Assembly: GCA_964551035.1 (NCBI GenBank)
Contig: CAZKBK010000005.1
Span: 107,347 to 171,346, forward strand
Length of the DNA: 64,000 bases
Reading direction: 5' to 3'
Source of the DNA: Chryseosolibacter sp964551035
GTDB lineage: Bacteria > Bacteroidota > Bacteroidia > Cytophagales > Cyclobacteriaceae
In this document: piece by piece, positions 60,853-64,000 of the stretch
Position numbering within the stretch: position 1 is the first letter of the stretch
How the letters are laid out: the number at the start of each line of letters is the position of its first letter
Translations under genes and position numbers: made by a program
The notes under the pieces: generated by a model
What the model was told of the DNA's origin: nothing
The model's input: only the letters and a program-made list of their open reading frames with translations
Database searches by the model: none

Positions 60853-61323
60853 ATGGAGAAGCGATACTCCCCGGACGAAGCACGAAAAAAGATCAGGCGC
60901 TATTGCGCCTACCAGGAGCGCGCGCACCGCGAGGTTCGGGACAAGCTTTTCAGTTTCGGCCTTTACGGCAATGATGTTGATGAGGTCATAACCGAACTCA
61001 TTACCGAAGGTTTTCTCAATGAAGAACGGTTTGCGCGTGCCTTTGCCGGCGGAAAATTCAGAATGAAAAAGTGGGGCAAATTAAAGATCATCCAGGGCCT
61101 CGAAACGAAGGGCGTCTCGACCAACTGTATCCGGATCGGGTTGACCGAGATCGATGAGGATGACTATGGCCGTACCCTCCTTGACCTGCTTGAAAGGCAA
61201 AATGAAAGGATAACGGAGGCCAGTCCGTACGTCCGGCGGGACAAGCTTTCGAAATACGCTATCCAAAAGGGTTACGAGCCGGACCTCGTGTGGAGGATGA
61301 TCCGGGAGATTGTCGTGGTGTGA
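60853..61323 (+). CDS. recX: regulatory protein RecX
   Basis: RecX restrains RecA filaments. The 156-residue product consists of tandem three-helix repeats: SPDEARKKIRRYCAYQERAHREVRDKLFSFG, VITELITEGFLNEERFARAFAGGKFRMKKWG (key parts LITEGFLNEERFARAF) and KIIQGLETKGVSTNCI. ATG 60853 places the first repeat at the normal distance; longer frames enter the YcxB-like gene. No recA is adjacent. It is convergent with lptB, 9 bp apart. Confidence 0.93.
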   Translation: MEKRYSPDEARKKIRRYCAYQERAHREVRDKLFSFGLYGNDVDEVITELITEGFLNEERFARAFAGGKFRMKKWGKLKIIQGLETKGVSTNCIRIGLTEIDEDDYGRTLLDLLERQNERITEASPYVRRDKLSKYAIQKGYEPDLVWRMIREIVVV

Positions 61324-61332
61324 CGGTTCCCC

Positions 61333-62088
61333 TCAAAGGTAATTATCCTGAATGTTCACCTTCGCCCTTCTCAGTTCGAAATTCTGACCGAGGTACACTT
61401 TGCGCACTTGGGGATCGTTGGCGAGGTCTTCGGCGGTGCCTGACTTGAAGAGCTTTCCGTCCACCATGAGATAAGCGCGGTCGGTAATGGAAAGGGTTTC
61501 ATCGACGTTGTGGTCGGTGATGAGGATTCCGATATTCTTATTTTTCAGTTTGGCGACGATGTGCTGGATCTCTTCGACGGCGATGGGGTCGACGCCGGCA
61601 AACGGCTCGTCGAGCAGCACGAAGGCGGGGTCGACCGCGAGGGCTCTTGCGATCTCGGTGCGACGGCGCTCGCCACCGGACAGCGACATCCCGAAATTCT
61701 TCCGTACTTTCTGCAAGCCGAACTCCTCGATCAGTTCCTCCACACGTTCCTTACGTTGCTGACGACTGTAGTCGCGCATTTCCATCACCGCCATGATATT
61801 TTCCTCCACCGTCAGCTTGCGGAACACCGACGCCTCCTGTGCCAGGTAGCCGATGCCCTTTTTCGCACGCTGGTACATCGGCAGGGGCGTGATCTCTTCC
61901 TCATCGAGAAAGATCTTTCCATGGTTGGGTTTTATGAGCCCGACAATCATGTAAAACGAAGTTGTTTTGCCCGCGCCGTTGGGCCCCAGCAGCCCGACGA
62001 TCTCACCTTGAGATACCTGCACCGACACCTCGTTCACGACCGTCCGCGCCTTGTACTTCTTGACCAGGTTTTCTGCCCGTAATACCAT
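61333..62088 (-). CDS. lptB: LPS export ABC transporter ATPase LptB
   Basis: LptB powers extraction of lipopolysaccharide from the inner membrane toward the Lpt bridge. The 251 residues carry Walker A GPNGAGKTTSF (35-45), the Q-loop region YLAQEASVFRKLTV, signature LSGGERRRTEIARAL, Walker B FVLLDEPFAGVDP and the switch His in ITDHNV. GYLAQEASVFRKLTVEENI is specific to the LptB branch. A C-terminal extension (FELRRAKVNIQDNYL) is short. It starts 1 bp after the recJ stop, in an unlinked operon; lptA, lptC, lptF and lptG are not in the window. Confidence 0.96.
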   Translation of the reverse strand: MVLRAENLVKKYKARTVVNEVSVQVSQGEIVGLLGPNGAGKTTSFYMIVGLIKPNHGKIFLDEEEITPLPMYQRAKKGIGYLAQEASVFRKLTVEENIMAVMEMRDYSRQQRKERVEELIEEFGLQKVRKNFGMSLSGGERRRTEIARALAVDPAFVLLDEPFAGVDPIAVEEIQHIVAKLKNKNIGILITDHNVDETLSITDRAYLMVDGKLFKSGTAEDLANDPQVRKVYLGQNFELRRAKVNIQDNYL

Positions 62089-62089
62089 C

Positions 62090-63790
62090 CTAATCGAATT
62101 TTATGTCCTTGATCCGCAATTGTACGGAAGTGTTTCCATTATACACATTTTCTTCAACGGTAAAAGCCATCCGGAATGGCTCGCCGCCGGCAAGCTGCTC
62201 ATAATATCCGGCCATGTCGAAGCCGACCGCCTGAAGCACTTTTTCCGAGCCCTGCTGCTGCGCAAAGAAACGAATGTGGCGCTCCTTAAAGCAAGAAAGC
62301 GAATTGAGCACATAAACGTTCCGCGCCTCGAATACCGGCTTCTGATTCTCCGGGCCGAAAGGTCCCATTTGCTTCAAAACATTTACGAACTTCATCGTAA
62401 TGGCCTCGAAGGGAATGACAAGGTCGATGTCGATAACGGGGGTGAGCATATCCTCCGTGATCGTGGATGAAACGACTTCTTCGAATCGTTGCTGAAAGGC
62501 TTCAAGGTTGCGGGCGTCCAGCGTTAGACCCGCCGCGTATTTATGTCCGCCGAACTTCTCGAGCAGGTCGCTACAGCCCTGGATTGCGTTGTAGAGATCA
62601 AAGCCATAGACGCTTCGCGCGGATCCGGTGATCTTGTCATTCGATGCGGTAAGTATCACGGTGGGCCGGTAAAATTTCTCGACACATCTAGCAGCAACTA
62701 TGCCAATTACGCCTTTGTGCCAGGTCTCCTTAAACAGCACGGTCGATTTCGAATGGCGAAGCTCGTGATTTTCCTCGATCATGGCGATGGCCTCTTCGGT
62801 AATGGACATGTCGAATTCTTTGCGGAGGTCATTTTTCAGATTGATCTTTTCCGCGAGTTCGTTAGCTTCCTTTTCTGTTTTCGAAATCAGCAGCTCCACG
62901 GCGGCACTGCCATGCGCCACGCGTCCCGCCGCATTGATCCGCGGTCCAAGCGTAAAAACTACGCCCGATACATCCATCTCACCCTTGGTGCCCGAAATAT
63001 CCTTCAAAGCCTTCAGCCCCGGTATCGGTTGATCATTCAGTTTTCTCAATCCAAAGTAGGTCAACACCCGGTTCTCATCGACGATGGGTACGATGTCCGA
63101 CGCGATGCTCACGGCAACCAGGTCGAGATATTCGAAAACTTCGCGCTCCTGCCGATACCGCCGTGCAAAAGCCTGGATCAACTTGAATCCCAGTCCGCAT
63201 CCGCTAAGGTGGGGACAGGGATATCCACAGTCATCCTGCTTGGGGTCCAGCACGGCCACGGCGGCGGGAATATGTTCGCCGGGTAAGTGGTGGTCACAAA
63301 TAATGAAATCTACTTTCTTTTCGGATGCAGTGCGCACCAGGTCCAGGGACTTGATTCCGCAGTCGAGGGCAATGATGAGGGAAAAGCCATTGGCCTCCGC
63401 GTACTCGATGCCGGCAAGCGACACGCCGTAGCCCTCTGCGTACCGGTCGGGGATATAGATCTCGCAGTCCGGATAAAACCTGTGGAGGTAGTTATGCACC
63501 AGCGCCACCGCCGTGGTACCATCGACATCGTAGTCGCCGTAGATGAGAATTTTTTCCTGGTTGTCGATCGCCACCTTCAGGCGCTCCACGGCCTTCCGCA
63601 TGTCCTTCATAAGAAACGGATCATGCAGGTCGCCAAGCGACGGGCGAAAGAATTTCCTCGCACTTTCAAAATCCGTTATGCCACGTTGGATGAGCACGGC
63701 CGTCAGCCAGGGATTGGTGTTGATGGCGGACGACAGTGCCGTCACGTTCTCTTGACCCGGAGTTTCGCGATATAGCCAGCGCTTCATCAT
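62090..63790 (-). CDS. recJ: single-stranded-DNA-specific exonuclease RecJ
   Basis: RecJ degrades single-stranded DNA 5' to 3' in repair. The 566-residue product holds the DHH phosphoesterase motifs: YGDYDVDGTTAVALV (Asp86, Asp88, Asp90), ALDCGIKSLD and the DHH at 166-168 (ICDHHLPG). The DHHA1 region contains GPRINAAGRVAHGSAAVELL and GGHKYAAGLTLD. An OB-fold-like C-terminus follows. Two adjacent ATGs (63788-63790 and 63785-63787) are equally good starts. It heads the recJ-lptB pair and is 3 bp downstream of the glycine-rich gene. Confidence 0.95.
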   Translation of the reverse strand: MMKRWLYRETPGQENVTALSSAINTNPWLTAVLIQRGITDFESARKFFRPSLGDLHDPFLMKDMRKAVERLKVAIDNQEKILIYGDYDVDGTTAVALVHNYLHRFYPDCEIYIPDRYAEGYGVSLAGIEYAEANGFSLIIALDCGIKSLDLVRTASEKKVDFIICDHHLPGEHIPAAVAVLDPKQDDCGYPCPHLSGCGLGFKLIQAFARRYRQEREVFEYLDLVAVSIASDIVPIVDENRVLTYFGLRKLNDQPIPGLKALKDISGTKGEMDVSGVVFTLGPRINAAGRVAHGSAAVELLISKTEKEANELAEKINLKNDLRKEFDMSITEEAIAMIEENHELRHSKSTVLFKETWHKGVIGIVAARCVEKFYRPTVILTASNDKITGSARSVYGFDLYNAIQGCSDLLEKFGGHKYAAGLTLDARNLEAFQQRFEEVVSSTITEDMLTPVIDIDLVIPFEAITMKFVNVLKQMGPFGPENQKPVFEARNVYVLNSLSCFKERHIRFFAQQQGSEKVLQAVGFDMAGYYEQLAGGEPFRMAFTVEENVYNGNTSVQLRIKDIKFD

Positions 63791-63793
63791 TTG

Positions 63794-64000
63794 CTATCGG
63801 TCTTCAAAGAGGACGGTTCCATTTGCCGCAGGCTGTCCGTGTTCGCCATCGTAACCTACAGCGCCTGTTCTCCCATTTTTCCCTCTGGGGCCAAGGCCTG
63901 CAGCGCCGCCATAGCCCGCCATGCCGCCGTATCCAAAGGAGCCACCCTTGTTCTTTACCACTATCTTTTCCCGCAGCATGCTGCGCAAGCCTTCGACATT
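63794..64000 (-). CDS. glycine-rich, collagen-like C-terminus (partial)
   Basis: Only the last 68 codons of a gene entering from the right edge are seen; the frame is open to the end of the window. After a basic stretch (LRSMLREKIVVKNKGG) the residues become Gly-rich with GxY-like triplets: GYGGMAGYGGAAGLGPRG, KNGRTGAVGYDGEHGQPAANG, ending TVLFEDR. Low-complexity, flexible or collagen-like surface sequence is the likely nature. The family cannot be named from this end. Confidence 0.55.
   Translation of the reverse strand, partial: NVEGLRSMLREKIVVKNKGGSFGYGGMAGYGGAAGLGPRGKNGRTGAVGYDGEHGQPAANGTVLFEDR

Overview
The window is chromosomal DNA from a member of the Bacteroidota, most likely order Cytophagales (an inference from gene content, not a database match). 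Several things point there: promoters of the TTTG-N19/20-TAnnTTTG type and few Shine-Dalgarno sites; a MurF-alanine racemase fusion; the rpsU-xerC-hpf block; TonB receptor plus PepSY genes; and DUF4783, DUF2911, PD40 and LETM1-related proteins known mostly from this phylum. Coding density is high and no gap without a gene exceeds about 225 bp. I saw no rRNA, tRNA, CRISPR array, insertion sequence, phage gene or attachment site. Both ends cut through genes (nusA on the left, a glycine-rich protein on the right).

Layout. 1-1300: rimP-nusA, with a strong promoter and a leader hairpin. 1301-5567: a four-gene sugar-nucleotide operon (ugd, UDP-glucuronate decarboxylase, rfbB, rfbA) that would supply UDP-xylose and dTDP-4-keto-6-deoxyglucose for surface polysaccharide. 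5730-10850: acyl-CoA dehydrogenase, rpsU, xerC, hpf, metK, an RsmI-like methylase and a DUF2905 protein. 10946-15778: a 1,610-residue exported protein of unknown function. 15859-20157: M20 peptidase, a membrane-anchored LAS-type zinc peptidase, a PA0069-type radical SAM protein and a PLP-dependent deaminase/desulfhydrase. 20159-24344: a TonB receptor, PepSY, TauE and small-protein cassette. 24384-30895: deoxynucleoside kinase, CorA, an isomerase-like TIM barrel, a class A serine hydrolase, a DUF4097 protein with a regular acidic repeat, and a lipoprotein.

30926-34848 is a compact natural-product locus: type III polyketide synthase, methyltransferase, UbiA prenyltransferase and an FAD oxidoreductase. 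It suggests a methylated, oxidised and possibly prenylated phenolic lipid or quinone. 34980-41088 holds a degenerate receiver, an aspartic protease with a PDZ domain, a LOG-type hydrolase, DUF2911, a PD40 protein and an orphan HisA-like protein whose catalytic Asp is replaced by Ala. 41257-45424: csaA, murF-alr, a YeiH-type exporter and a 49-residue protein. 45517-54912: feoAB behind a promoter and operator-like palindrome, a TerB protein, a HEAT-cyclophilin lipoprotein, purK-purE, a TerB/LETM1-like protein, TerC and a Fur-family regulator. 54909-64000 is mostly housekeeping: ABC exporter, gpmI, nadC, recX, lptB and recJ.

The best candidates for undescribed biology are the polyketide locus, the HisA-like protein with the lost Asp, the 1,610-residue protein, the LAS-type peptidase with its N-terminal membrane anchor, and the DUF4097 protein with its 18-21-residue acidic ladder. 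All functional statements rest on motif reading by eye; no homology search was run.
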